Shown: positions 33,585-42,682 of the stretch, piece by piece
How the letters are laid out: every line of letters starts with the position of its first letter
How positions within the stretch are numbered: the stretch's first letter is position 1
DNA from: Desulfomonile tiedjei DSM 6799
GTDB taxonomy: Bacteria; Desulfobacterota; Desulfomonilia; Desulfomonilales; Desulfomonilaceae
Direction of reading: 5' to 3'
Assembly: GCF_000266945.1 (NCBI RefSeq)
Contig: NC_018025.1
Span: 1,550,001 to 1,614,000, forward strand
Length of the DNA: 64,000 bases
The notes under the pieces: model-generated
Databases searched by the model: none
The model's input: the letters and a program-made list of their open reading frames with translations, nothing else
What the model was told of the DNA's origin: nothing
Position numbers and translations under genes: made by a program

Positions 33585-36500
33585 ATGGAAGCCCTGGGTC
33601 TATGTTTAGGAGCGTCTACCGTCAGTCTTGTCCATCTTCGGAAGGAAGCCGACGCGATCGAGATCATTGATCATAAGACCATTACGCATGAAGGAAATCC
33701 GCGAAAAGTACTCCTGGAAACTTTAGAAAATATGCAGTGCGCTAAAGAGGCAAGCATCGCCGTCACCGGAAGAAAATTTCGCAATTTTGTCGAACTCACC
33801 ACCATTTCGGAACCGGAAGCTCTCGAAATGGCAGTATCGCACGTTATCGGAACAGACGGCCCTTATCGCGTGGTGATCAGCGCAGGTGGCGAAACATTTC
33901 TCGTGTACCATTTGGACGAGAGCGGAAGAATCCAGGGAATCCAGACCGGCAATAAATGCGCCTCAGGGACCGGAGAATTTTTTCTTCAACAAATAGGCAG
34001 GATGAATTTATCGCTGGATGATGTAGCGGGACTGGGAATTTCAGATCATCCGCACAAAGTCTCGGGCAGGTGTTCCGTTTTCTGCAAAAGTGACTGCACG
34101 CATGCATTGAATAAAGGTGTTCCAAAGAACCAGGTGGTGGCGGGTCTTGCCAAGATGATGGCAGGCAAGGTGGTGGAACTCCTCAAGAAGCTGCCCAAGA
34201 AACACGTGGTTCTCGTGGGCGGCTCCTCAAAGAACGAGACAATGATTCACTATCTCAGAAAGGAGGTAGAGGATCTCCATATTCCCGAGGAAGCGCCGTA
34301 CTTCGAAGCTCTCGGAGCTGCACTGTGGGCTCTGAAAAACCCCACCAAAAGGTACACCGGTCCGGATGACGTTTTTCAGAAAAAAGGCTCAGCGTTCGGC
34401 TACCTGAAACCTCTTTCAGAATTCAAACATTTGGTCCATTTCAAAGACCGCCCGAGAGGAAAAGCCGAACCGGGCGATCGCACGATCATGGGATTGGACG
34501 TGGGTTCCACCACGACAAAAGGCGTGATCATGCGATGCAGCGATAAAGCTATTCTTGCGGCCGATTACCTGCGAACCGACGGCGATCCGGTTGGGGCTTC
34601 GAGAAAAGTGTACCGCAGTCTCGCAAACCAGATCGATGTGCCGCTGGAGATCGTCGGGCTCGGTGTGACCGGTTCCGGGAGACAGATAGCCGGGCTTCAC
34701 GCGATGACGGACGGTGTAATCAACGAGATTATAGCCCACGCTGCTGCCGCGGTTCATTTCGATCCGGAAGTGGACACCATTTTCGAGATTGGCGGTCAAG
34801 ACGCCAAGTATACGTATATCACCAACGGCGTGCCAAGCGATTACGCGATGAATGAGGCATGCAGCGCTGGAACAGGGTCTTTCCTCGAAGAATCCGCCAA
34901 AGAGAGCCTCGGTCTCAAGGTCACGGACATCGGCCCGGTTGCCTATTCAGGCATGAACCCGCCAAATTTCAACGATCAATGCGCTGCCTTCATCGGCTCG
35001 GATATCAAGAGCGCGGCTCAGGAAGGCATTCCTGTAAATGATATCGTCGCGGGGCTGGTTTACTCGATTTGCATGAACTATTCCAACAGAGTCAAAGGCA
35101 ACCGCCCGGTCGGAAAAAAGGTCTTCATGCAGGGCGGTGTTTGCTACAACGAAGCTATTCCGGCTGCAATGGCCGCACTGACCGGAAAAGAAATCGTGGT
35201 TCCGCCCGAACCGGGTCTCATGGGAGCATTCGGAGTGGCACTTGAAGTGGAGCGCCGCATCGAAGTAGGGCTCATGGAAGCGAAGAGCTTCGATCTCGAG
35301 CGACTGGCACGACGTGAAGTGGTCCACAAGAAGTCCTTCGTGTGCGGCGGAGGGAAGGAGAAGTGCGACCGGCGGTGTGAAATTGCCCGTATCGAAATCG
35401 AGGAGAAGGTCTATCCTTTCGGCGGAGCGTGCAACCGTTACGTCAACTTGATTCGGCACGTGGAGTTCGATAAACGGTCTCTGGATATGGTGGATTTCCG
35501 TCAGAGGCTTGTATTCGAGAGTCTCTCCACAGAACAGGACAACCGCCCGACTGTTGGATTCAACCGATCCTTTCTCATGAACACCTATTTTCCTTTTTTC
35601 AATGCCTACTTCTCAGAACTGGGGTATCGGGTGGTGCTTCCGGATGAACCCGATCCCAAGGGAGTGGACCAGCAGAACGCTGCATTCTGCTATCCGGTGG
35701 AGATTGCCCACGGATTCATGTACAACTTGTTGAGCAAAAACCCTGACATTCTCTTTTTGCCGCACATCAGAGGGATTCCTACTGACGAGGAGAATAATAA
35801 TACCTGTACGTGCGTTTTCGTCCAGGGCGAGGCCTTTTATCTCAAGAGCACGTTCGAAGGGACTCTTGCCCGGAAAGTGCTCACTCCTTACCTTGATCTG
35901 AGCGGCGGTTTCGATGCCGTATTCCAGGAATTCGTGAAACTTGCAGCAGAAGTTGGTGCTTCGCAAGCAACCGCGAAGAAAGCTTTTCAGGCTGGTGTAA
36001 AAGCCCAAACGGAATTCCGTGAAAGACTGCGGTCGAAGGGCACGGAAATCCTGAAGGAATTGGCTCAGAATCCCGATCAGATGGGAATAGTCCTGTTCGG
36101 AAGACCGTACAACACCTTTGCAGGGGAGGCAAACAAAGGAATACCCGGAAAATTTGCCTCACGCGGGTATAGGATTATTCCTTTTGATATGCTCCCGTAC
36201 GAGGACCAGACTATTGACGATGAAGAGACCATGTACTGGTCCATGGGGCGTATGCTTCTCAAGGCAGCCCGATTCGTCAAGCATCATCCTCAGCTATTCG
36301 GAACGTTTATCAGCAACTTCTCGTGCGGGCCGGATTCTTTTGTTGTGGGGTATTTCCGGGAAGAAATGGGGAGAAAACCTTCTCTTACCCTGGAACTGGA
36401 CAGCCATACAGCGGATGCAGGGCTGGAAACCCGCATAGAAGCTTTCCTTGATATTGTGCAGTACTACCGGGAACTGGAGAGCAAGAAGCAAATAGCTGCC

Positions 36501-37859
36501 TCATACAGAGAGTTTAGGGCGGCCGAGTGCACTGTCGTAAACGGCAAGCCTGTGATAGCAACCCCGGACGGTAAGCATTACCCGTTGAATCATCCGAATG
36601 TGCGCATAGTAATACCCGCAATGGGACGGTTTGCTCACGAAATCCTCGTAAATGCATTCCGTAGCGTAGGGATTACGGCACATGGATTACCTCCCGCGGA
36701 TGAGGAAGTGTTGAAGATCGGGCGAGGGAATTCGACCTGTAAAGAGTGCCTGCCGCTCCAGACTACCGTAGGCTCCATGCTGAAGTACCTGTGGCACGAC
36801 CGTCCCAAAGACGAGATTACCGCCTATTTCATGCCGGGCGCAGGAGGGCCGTGCAGGTTCGGCCAGTACAACGTGTTTTCGCGCCGTCTTATCGAACGTT
36901 ATCAGATTCCCAATGCAGCGGTTCTCACGCTGAATGCTTCGAATGGATATATGGGACTCGGCGACAGATTCACCCTTCCTGCCTGGCGAGCCATAATTAT
37001 CGGGGACACCATGTATGAGATCTGGTCCACGATTATGGCTGCCGCACAGGATCGCGAGTCCGCCCTGGAGATCTTTTACCGGGAATGGCGAGCAATCGTG
37101 AATGTAATCGATAAATCCTGGGGTAAGATCAAAAAGCAGATCAAATCGTCCGCTGCGGTTCTCAGTCGCATCCCCCTCAAAATGCCGTATGAAGAAATAC
37201 CGAAAATATCGCTCATTGGTGAGATATACGTGCGAAACGATCCTATTTCGCTGCAAAATCTTGTGGAGAAGATGGCGGATCGCGGTTTTATCGTTCGCAC
37301 ATCTCAGACCAGCGAATGGATCAAATATGTTGACTGGCTGATCAAGAATAAGATTGAAGGGAAACCTGACATCCCGTTCTGGATCAGATACGTGGTAAAA
37401 TCCTATTTCGATCGCAAAATCCGCGGGCTTCTGGCTCCTTCGGGACTTTTCTTCCATGAAGTGCTCGATGTGGAGGACCTCATCCGTGCGGGCGAGAAAT
37501 TCGTTTCTCCCATGCTCACCGGTGAAGCTATCCTTACGGTTGGAGCGGCTTTGCATGAAATCCTGCATCCGTCTTGCGGCATTATCTCCATAGGTCCGTT
37601 TGGATGCATGCCCTCGCGAGTTGCGGAATCCATACTCAACGAAAAATTTACTACCGGCGAAAAGCGGGAACTCCTGCAAAAGACCAATGGGCATGGGCCA
37701 AGTCCCCTTGCAGTGCTGGAAAGAGATCAAAAATTGCCGTTTCTTGCAATCGAGACTGACGGCAATGCTTTTCCGCAGATCATAGAGGCTCGGCTCGAGG
37801 CCTTTTCGCTACAGGCAAGACGTCTGCACGAACGAATGCTTCGGGAGAAGCGAAACTGA
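33585..37859 (+). CDS. Acyl-CoA dehydratase activase (double ASKHA plus DUF2229)
   Basis: 1424 residues from the ATG at 33585, with GGAG eight bases upstream. Two BadF/HgdC-type ASKHA ATPase domains lie in tandem: about 1-265, with KCASGTGEFF and GRCSVFCKSDC, and about 300-560, with GLDVGSTTTKGVIMR, ACSAGTGSFLEE and DQCAAFIGSD. Each keeps two cysteines that in HgdC hold a dimer-bridging [4Fe-4S] cluster. About 660-1000 is DUF2229-like (ISNFSCGPDSFVVGYFREEM, FGRPYNTFAGEANKGIPGKF), and the C-terminal part is dehydratase-like. Relatives drive ATP-dependent low-potential electron transfer to 2-hydroxyacyl-CoA dehydratases or benzoyl-CoA reductases. No such enzyme gene is adjacent, so its target is unknown. 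Confidence 0.88.
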   Translation: MEALGLCLGASTVSLVHLRKEADAIEIIDHKTITHEGNPRKVLLETLENMQCAKEASIAVTGRKFRNFVELTTISEPEALEMAVSHVIGTDGPYRVVISAGGETFLVYHLDESGRIQGIQTGNKCASGTGEFFLQQIGRMNLSLDDVAGLGISDHPHKVSGRCSVFCKSDCTHALNKGVPKNQVVAGLAKMMAGKVVELLKKLPKKHVVLVGGSSKNETMIHYLRKEVEDLHIPEEAPYFEALGAALWALKNPTKRYTGPDDVFQKKGSAFGYLKPLSEFKHLVHFKDRPRGKAEPGDRTIMGLDVGSTTTKGVIMRCSDKAILAADYLRTDGDPVGASRKVYRSLANQIDVPLEIVGLGVTGSGRQIAGLHAMTDGVINEIIAHAAAAVHFDPEVDTIFEIGGQDAKYTYITNGVPSDYAMNEACSAGTGSFLEESAKESLGLKVTDIGPVAYSGMNPPNFNDQCAAFIGSDIKSAAQEGIPVNDIVAGLVYSICMNYSNRVKGNRPVGKKVFMQGGVCYNEAIPAAMAALTGKEIVVPPEPGLMGAFGVALEVERRIEVGLMEAKSFDLERLARREVVHKKSFVCGGGKEKCDRRCEIARIEIEEKVYPFGGACNRYVNLIRHVEFDKRSLDMVDFRQRLVFESLSTEQDNRPTVGFNRSFLMNTYFPFFNAYFSELGYRVVLPDEPDPKGVDQQNAAFCYPVEIAHGFMYNLLSKNPDILFLPHIRGIPTDEENNNTCTCVFVQGEAFYLKSTFEGTLARKVLTPYLDLSGGFDAVFQEFVKLAAEVGASQATAKKAFQAGVKAQTEFRERLRSKGTEILKELAQNPDQMGIVLFGRPYNTFAGEANKGIPGKFASRGYRIIPFDMLPYEDQTIDDEETMYWSMGRMLLKAARFVKHHPQLFGTFISNFSCGPDSFVVGYFREEMGRKPSLTLELDSHTADAGLETRIEAFLDIVQYYRELESKKQIAASYREFRAAECTVVNGKPVIATPDGKHYPLNHPNVRIVIPAMGRFAHEILVNAFRSVGITAHGLPPADEEVLKIGRGNSTCKECLPLQTTVGSMLKYLWHDRPKDEITAYFMPGAGGPCRFGQYNVFSRRLIERYQIPNAAVLTLNASNGYMGLGDRFTLPAWRAIIIGDTMYEIWSTIMAAAQDRESALEIFYREWRAIVNVIDKSWGKIKKQIKSSAAVLSRIPLKMPYEEIPKISLIGEIYVRNDPISLQNLVEKMADRGFIVRTSQTSEWIKYVDWLIKNKIEGKPDIPFWIRYVVKSYFDRKIRGLLAPSGLFFHEVLDVEDLIRAGEKFVSPMLTGEAILTVGAALHEILHPSCGIISIGPFGCMPSRVAESILNEKFTTGEKRELLQKTNGHGPSPLAVLERDQKLPFLAIETDGNAFPQIIEARLEAFSLQARRLHERMLREKRN

Positions 37860-37989
37860 TACGGCTTCAAAGAGATCAGTCCGGGAAACCTTTCTACAAA
37901 TGGATTATGCCTTTAGCTTAGGTCATGTGGTGGACTGATGAAGACAAACCGGTTGGTTGGCACAGATCAGAAAATCCGGATAGCGATCA

Positions 37990-38079
37990 AAGTCCCCCTT
38001 TTATAAAGGGGGATTTAGGGGGATTTTCAGTATGTTAGATCAAAATCCCCCCTGTCCCCCCTTTACAAAAGGGGGGGAA
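37990..38079. repeat. Palindromic repeat family C, copy 2
   Basis: Same units as 12543-12627 in the opposite order: AGTCCCCCTTTTATAAAGGG then an inverted AAAATCCCCCC unit ending in a G7 run. The G7 run with GAAAAG directly precedes the yraN ATG at 38083 and probably acts as its ribosome binding site. Confidence 0.82.
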
Positions 38080-38082
38080 AAG

Positions 38083-38541
38083 ATGTCCGGCATTGACTGC
38101 TTTGAAAGCGCAGCGGGTATGACAAAGATCCCGAAACAAGGCATCCTTGGAAAGCTCCTTTCGCGGGAGGACAAGGGATCTCCGACCCGCAGGAAAGGTA
38201 CGAAAGCTGAAGTACTCGCTGCCAAACACTTACAGGACATCGGGTATCGGATTCTGGAAACGAATTTCGAATGCAGCCTTGGTGAAATCGATATCATAGC
38301 TCGTCAGGGAAGCGATCTTGTGTTCATCGAGGTCCGCTCCCGATCTTTAGCATCCAGCCTCAGCCCTGTCGTATCCATAAATCGCCGGAAACGAAACAAG
38401 GTTGTCCAGGTTGCTCAAGCGTACCTGGACAGGCGTTATCGTCAGCCACCACCCTGCAGGTTCGACGTTGTCCTGGTTACCGTAGGACCGCCCACCGAGA
38501 TCGAAGTTATTCCGGACGCATTTGGGGCTCAATTTTTCTAA
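38083..38541 (+). CDS. YraN/UPF0102 family protein
   Basis: 152 residues from the ATG at 38083 (MSGIDCFESA). The endonuclease-like fold signature is clear: KGTKAEVLAAKHLQDIGYRI, then GEIDIIARQGSDLVFIEVRS with D and ExK motif residues, and FDVVLVT near the end. The family is conserved and of uncertain role; it is often near rnhB or the DNA-processing gene dprA, which are not seen here. The N-terminal 40 residues are less conserved; the ATG at 38119 is an alternative. The proposed ribosome site is formed by the end of repeat family C. Confidence 0.85.
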   Translation: MSGIDCFESAAGMTKIPKQGILGKLLSREDKGSPTRRKGTKAEVLAAKHLQDIGYRILETNFECSLGEIDIIARQGSDLVFIEVRSRSLASSLSPVVSINRRKRNKVVQVAQAYLDRRYRQPPPCRFDVVLVTVGPPTEIEVIPDAFGAQFF

Positions 38542-38685
38542 GGCATTAGCATAATGCACAGAATGATGGGGTGACCAACGGGAACGCATCATTCGAGGCC
38601 CTTACATGAACCCGATGCGGTTCGCTTTGCTCATCACATCCTGTATAGCAGTTGCCAGAATGAATGTCCGATTGAAGATTCAGAA

Positions 38686-38782
38686 TCTTGGTGGGGAGCG
38701 GCCTCCGTGCCGGCACATCTTCAATATGATAATGATATCGATGCAATAGACCGGCAGGGAGGTCGGTTCCCACTAATATCTT
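38686..38782 (-). repeat. Dispersed repeat family B, copy 2
   Basis: Inverted version of 16131-16230 with GCCTCCGTGCCGGCACATC, the linker TCAATATGATAATGATATCG and the second hairpin ACCGGCAGGGAGGTCGGT. It ends 52 bp before the lpdA stop codon. The interval 38542-38834 has no other feature. Confidence 0.85.
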
Positions 38783-38834
38783 GCATAGGATCGTCGGATA
38801 AACGTCAAAATCTTTGACAATCGCCCTATAGGCT

Positions 38835-40277
38835 TCATTTTGCCCCAAAAGCCGATTTCTTCGCTGAAAAAATGTGTATAGCCTTGTTTTCCACCTGTTC
38901 TGCGGCTTCTTCTATGGTTTCCGGCAGTGTGGGGTGAGGATGGATCGTGAGCGTCAAATCGTCCACATGGGAGGCTGACGCGACCGCGAGGCATCCTTCA
39001 GCGATCAAATCCGAAGCGTGGGGGCCGACAATATGCACTCCCAGGACGGTTTCGGATTCGGCATCGGAGACTATTTTCACGAAACCGGGGCCCTCTTCTG
39101 CCATGGTCAGCGTACGGCCCATCGCTCTGAATGGAAACACCCCTGCTTTCACAGGAATCCCCTGGGCCAGGGCATCCTGTTCGGAAAGTCCGACTGTAGC
39201 GATTTCGGGGTCACTGAAGATGACACCGGGAACTTCTACTCCGGAAAAAGCGGCCGGTTCCCCCGCAATCACTTCTGCAGCGATTTTGCCTTGGAAGGAA
39301 GCCTTGTGGGCCAGCATGGGGCCTGAAACAATATCTCCGATTGCGTAGATGCCCGGAACCGACGTCTGCATGGTCTCCGAGACTTGTACGAACCCTTTCG
39401 AGTCGAGCTTCACTTTAACCTTTTCCAATCCGATTCCGCTGGTGTTCGGACGCCTCCCTATGGCCACAAGAATCTTGTCCCCTGTAATAGATTTATCCCC
39501 GTCAGAGGCCGAATACTGCAGGACGCCCGTACCGTTTTCACGTTTCAGACCTTGAATTTTGGCTTTCAGGATAAGATCGATTTTGAGATGCTTGAGAGCA
39601 CGCTCCATAGCTCGCCCGATGTCCGGATCGAGCATCGGTAAAAGACGGTCCACTGCATCCAGAATCGTAACCTTGGAGCCGAGCTTGGCGTAAAAGGTGC
39701 CCATTTCCAGACCAACCGAACCTGCTCCTATTACCACGAACCGTTCCGGAATGTTTTTGGGGTCCAGAGCATCCGTTGAATCGATTACGAGCTCTCCGTC
39801 CCGCGGCATACCCGGAAGTTCCGCGGCTGAAGAACCCGTGGCGAGGATGCAGTTACGGAATTCAAAACGCCGCACTCCGTCGGAAGTTTCAACCGAGAAG
39901 GAGTTTTCTCCCGTAAAGTGAGCAGTTCCCGTAACAACCTCTATCTTGTGCTGAGACATGAGGGAAGCCACGCCTTTACGGAGCTTTTCCACTACGTCGG
40001 ATTTCCATTGAACGAGCTTCGGCAAATCGATGGAAACGTCCCTTACGATAAGCCCGATCTTGTCAGCCTGTTCGATACGATTCTTCAGGTCTGCGACGTA
40101 TATGAGCGCCTTGGAGGGGATGCATCCCCAATTGAGGCACACGCCTCCCAGTAATCCCTTTTCAACCAGGGTAACTTCAAGACCCAGTTGTGCTGCCCGG
40201 ATGGCTGCAACATAGCCTCCCGGACCTGCACCGATAATTGCCACCTGGGTTCCCTGGGCAAAGTCACCTACTACCAT
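38835..40277 (-). CDS. lpdA: Dihydrolipoyl dehydrogenase (E3)
   Basis: 480 residues. FAD flavoenzyme that reoxidises the lipoyl group of E2 with NAD. FAD motif VAIIGAGPGGYVAAIRAAQL, redox disulfide GGVCLNWGCIPSKAL, NAD loop VVIGAGSVGLEMGTFYAKLG, the second FAD contact YAIGDIVSGPMLAHKA and catalytic HPHPTLPETIEEA near the C-terminus. GGGAGAATCTC precedes the ATG. Last gene of the lipB-pdhA-pdhB-E2-E3 cluster, 74 bp after the E2 gene, so one complex is made from one operon. Confidence 0.97.
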   Translation of the reverse strand: MVVGDFAQGTQVAIIGAGPGGYVAAIRAAQLGLEVTLVEKGLLGGVCLNWGCIPSKALIYVADLKNRIEQADKIGLIVRDVSIDLPKLVQWKSDVVEKLRKGVASLMSQHKIEVVTGTAHFTGENSFSVETSDGVRRFEFRNCILATGSSAAELPGMPRDGELVIDSTDALDPKNIPERFVVIGAGSVGLEMGTFYAKLGSKVTILDAVDRLLPMLDPDIGRAMERALKHLKIDLILKAKIQGLKRENGTGVLQYSASDGDKSITGDKILVAIGRRPNTSGIGLEKVKVKLDSKGFVQVSETMQTSVPGIYAIGDIVSGPMLAHKASFQGKIAAEVIAGEPAAFSGVEVPGVIFSDPEIATVGLSEQDALAQGIPVKAGVFPFRAMGRTLTMAEEGPGFVKIVSDAESETVLGVHIVGPHASDLIAEGCLAVASASHVDDLTLTIHPHPTLPETIEEAAEQVENKAIHIFSAKKSAFGAK

Positions 40278-40351
40278 GAGATTCTCCCGATCGGTCCCGA
40301 ACCCCGTTCAATTCGCTCAGGTCGGGACCGAGACTGTGGTTCTGTTACCAT

Positions 40352-41674
40352 TCATGCCATATCGACCAGCATACGCATGGGATCGTTCAAGAGACCTATG
40401 ACAAAATTGAGAAATCGTGCGGCATCCGCCCCATCCAATACCCGATGATCGAATGACAGAGTCAAAGGCATGATGGTTCGGATTGCCACCTGGCCGTCCT
40501 GCACTACTGCTTTGGGTTGCGCCCTCAGGGGACAGAGTATTGCGACCTGCGGATGCACTATTATTGGGGTAGCCCACGAACCTCCTAAAGCTCCCACATT
40601 GGTCACGGTAAAGGTTCCGCCTCGCATGTCGTCAAGCTCTATGGATCTGGCCCTGGCTTTCTTGCTCAGTTCTTGCAACTCGCCGGCAATCTGGAGCACG
40701 GATTTCCGATCCACATCCCGGATCACGGGAACCATGAGACCGGATTCTGTGTCAGTCGCGAACCCGATGTTATAGTAATCCTTGTAAATGATGTCGCCGG
40801 TCTGATCGTCAAGCGAACAATTGAGCATCGGAAACTGCTTTAATCCCGCTGCTGCAGCCTTGATTACAAAGGCAAGCACCGTGAGCTTGAATCCTCTGCT
40901 CTCGGCCAACGGCTTTTCGCGTTCGACAACTGCCATAAGTTCTGTGACATCGGCTTCATCGAAATGGGTTACGTGCGGTATTGTGGATACGGATTTCACC
41001 ATGACTTCCGCAATACGTTTTCTTACACCACGGAGGGGTTCTCTCCTGATCGGTCCGTATTTGTCGAAGTCCGCACCCGCGGCTGCAGGCTCAGGCATGA
41101 CTTCTTCCCGTTTCGGGACTGCTGCAGGTACGGGTTTAGGTGGTGGAGCAGCTCTTTCGCCTTCCGCTGCTCTTCGTACGTCTTCGTCAGTGATACGGCC
41201 GTGAGGCCCGGTTCCTTGTACTGTGTTGATATCAACCTTGAGTTCCCGGGCAAGCTTCCTCGTATGCGGGGTCGCCTGCACCCGTGCCGCAGGGGGTGGG
41301 GGCGTCGGCTCTCCCTCAGGCCGTTCTTTCATCAAGGGACTGGGAGGAGGAGTTTCGGCGGGAGGTGCGGGTTTCTTCTCGGCAGGTGGTGCCTCTTGCG
41401 GTTCAGGCGATTCCGCCCGTTCCTGTTTAGCAGCTTCTTCGGTTTCAATGACCAGAATCGTCTGACCGACTTCAACCGAATCTCCCGGATTAAAAGGGAT
41501 TTCCGCTATGACTCCCTTCACGGGACAAGGAAGTTCCACAACGGCTTTATCGGTTTCAATCCTCACTACCGGCTGATCTGCGGACACCTGGTCTCCGACC
41601 TTGACCAGGTATTCGACTATTTCGGCTTCAGCAATGCCTTCCCCTACATCCGGCAGTTTGAATACGTATCTCAT
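40352..41674 (-). CDS. Dihydrolipoyl acyltransferase (E2) of a 2-oxoacid dehydrogenase complex
   Basis: 440 residues. One lipoyl domain (about 1-78; lysine in IETDKAVVELP), a Pro/Ala/Glu-rich linker, a peripheral-subunit binding domain (about 132-170, TPHTRKLARELKVDINTVQG), and an acyltransferase core ending with FDHRVLDGADAARFL, where His and Asp are catalytic. AGGAGGAGGAGAA precedes the ATG. It carries the acyl group from E1 to CoA. Whether the complex is for pyruvate or branched-chain oxoacids cannot be settled from this protein; the separate alpha and beta E1 genes allow both. The lipoyl lysine would be modified through LipB encoded in the same operon. Confidence 0.95.
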   Translation of the reverse strand: MRYVFKLPDVGEGIAEAEIVEYLVKVGDQVSADQPVVRIETDKAVVELPCPVKGVIAEIPFNPGDSVEVGQTILVIETEEAAKQERAESPEPQEAPPAEKKPAPPAETPPPSPLMKERPEGEPTPPPPAARVQATPHTRKLARELKVDINTVQGTGPHGRITDEDVRRAAEGERAAPPPKPVPAAVPKREEVMPEPAAAGADFDKYGPIRREPLRGVRKRIAEVMVKSVSTIPHVTHFDEADVTELMAVVEREKPLAESRGFKLTVLAFVIKAAAAGLKQFPMLNCSLDDQTGDIIYKDYYNIGFATDTESGLMVPVIRDVDRKSVLQIAGELQELSKKARARSIELDDMRGGTFTVTNVGALGGSWATPIIVHPQVAILCPLRAQPKAVVQDGQVAIRTIMPLTLSFDHRVLDGADAARFLNFVIGLLNDPMRMLVDMA

Positions 41675-41700
41675 AACAATTCTCCTCCTCCTGCAACAAT

Positions 41701-42678
41701 TTAGAACTGCACAGTTTCATGGATAGCCCGAACTACCTGTTCCGTATCGGGATAGTTGTACTCCTCCAATTTGGCCAATGGCGCGGTGATGTCGTTTCCG
41801 GTGACTCGGCGAATAGGAGCAAGGAGAGACAAGAGGCACCGTTCGCTTACCTGAGCGACGATTTCCGCACCGACACCGAAAGATCGAGGAGCTTCATGAC
41901 ACACAATGAGCCGCCCTGTTTTCGTAACCGACTCCACGATTGCGCCGATGTCGAAAGGCCAAATAGTGCGCAAATCGATTACTTCTGCTTCAACTCCCTC
42001 AGAAGCCACATGTTGAGCGGCCTTTTCACACACGCTTACCATTCCTCCGTACGTGACGATCGTGATGTCGTGACCTTCACGAACCAGTCGTGCCTGACCG
42101 ATTGGAACTGTGTGGCGTCCCTCGGGCACTTCCTCTTTAAAGAGGCGGTACAAGCGTTTCGGTTCGAAGTAAATCACCGGGTCCGGATCCTCGATTGCGG
42201 ACGTGAGGAGTCCTTTGGCATCCGACGGAGTCGCCGGGATCACCAGCTTCAGACCGGGAATATGCGTGAACAGAGCTTCCGGGGCATCCGAATGATGTTC
42301 CAGCGCTCGGACACCAGCTCCGTACGGCGCACGTATGACCAGAGGAACCCCGTAACCCCCTTGCGATCTCTTGCGCAAACGTGATGCATGGCTGTAAATG
42401 TGATCGTACGATTTGAATATGAATCCTTCGAATTGAATCTCCGCAATGGGTCTCATACCGTAAATAGCCATGCCAATTGCAGAACCGACAATTGTGCTTT
42501 CCGCGAGCGGAGTGTCAATGACTCTCATGGGGCCGAATTTTTCGAGGAGCCCAACTGTGGCTCTGAATACTCCTCCATCGACTCCCACATCTTCTCCAAG
42601 CACGACTATCCTGTCGTCCTGCTCCATCAATTCGTGCAAGGTTCTATTGATAGCCTCAACCATTGATAAGCGTGCCAT
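41701..42678 (-). CDS. pdhB: 2-oxoacid dehydrogenase E1 component, beta subunit
   Basis: 325 residues from the ATG at 42678 (MARLSMVEAINRTLHELMEQ), preceded by TAGGAAC; the open frame continues 42 codons upstream into the alpha gene without support. Key motifs: VLGEDVGVDGGVFRATVGL, RVIDTPLAESTIVGSAIGMA, IQFEGFIFKSYDHIYSHASR and the C-terminal transketolase part with YGGMVSVCEKAAQHV. Together with the alpha subunit it forms the thiamine-diphosphate E1. Four bases separate it from pdhA, so they are coupled. Confidence 0.95.
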   Translation of the reverse strand: MARLSMVEAINRTLHELMEQDDRIVVLGEDVGVDGGVFRATVGLLEKFGPMRVIDTPLAESTIVGSAIGMAIYGMRPIAEIQFEGFIFKSYDHIYSHASRLRKRSQGGYGVPLVIRAPYGAGVRALEHHSDAPEALFTHIPGLKLVIPATPSDAKGLLTSAIEDPDPVIYFEPKRLYRLFKEEVPEGRHTVPIGQARLVREGHDITIVTYGGMVSVCEKAAQHVASEGVEAEVIDLRTIWPFDIGAIVESVTKTGRLIVCHEAPRSFGVGAEIVAQVSERCLLSLLAPIRRVTGNDITAPLAKLEEYNYPDTEQVVRAIHETVQF

Positions 42679-42682
42679 GTTC

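Noticed and set aside
36687-37730. 347-codon frame opposite the activase
   Set aside because: Antisense to a conserved protein, no ribosome site or domain.
40964-41704. 246-codon frame opposite the E2 gene
   Set aside because: Shadow of the Pro/Ala-rich linker region, low complexity.
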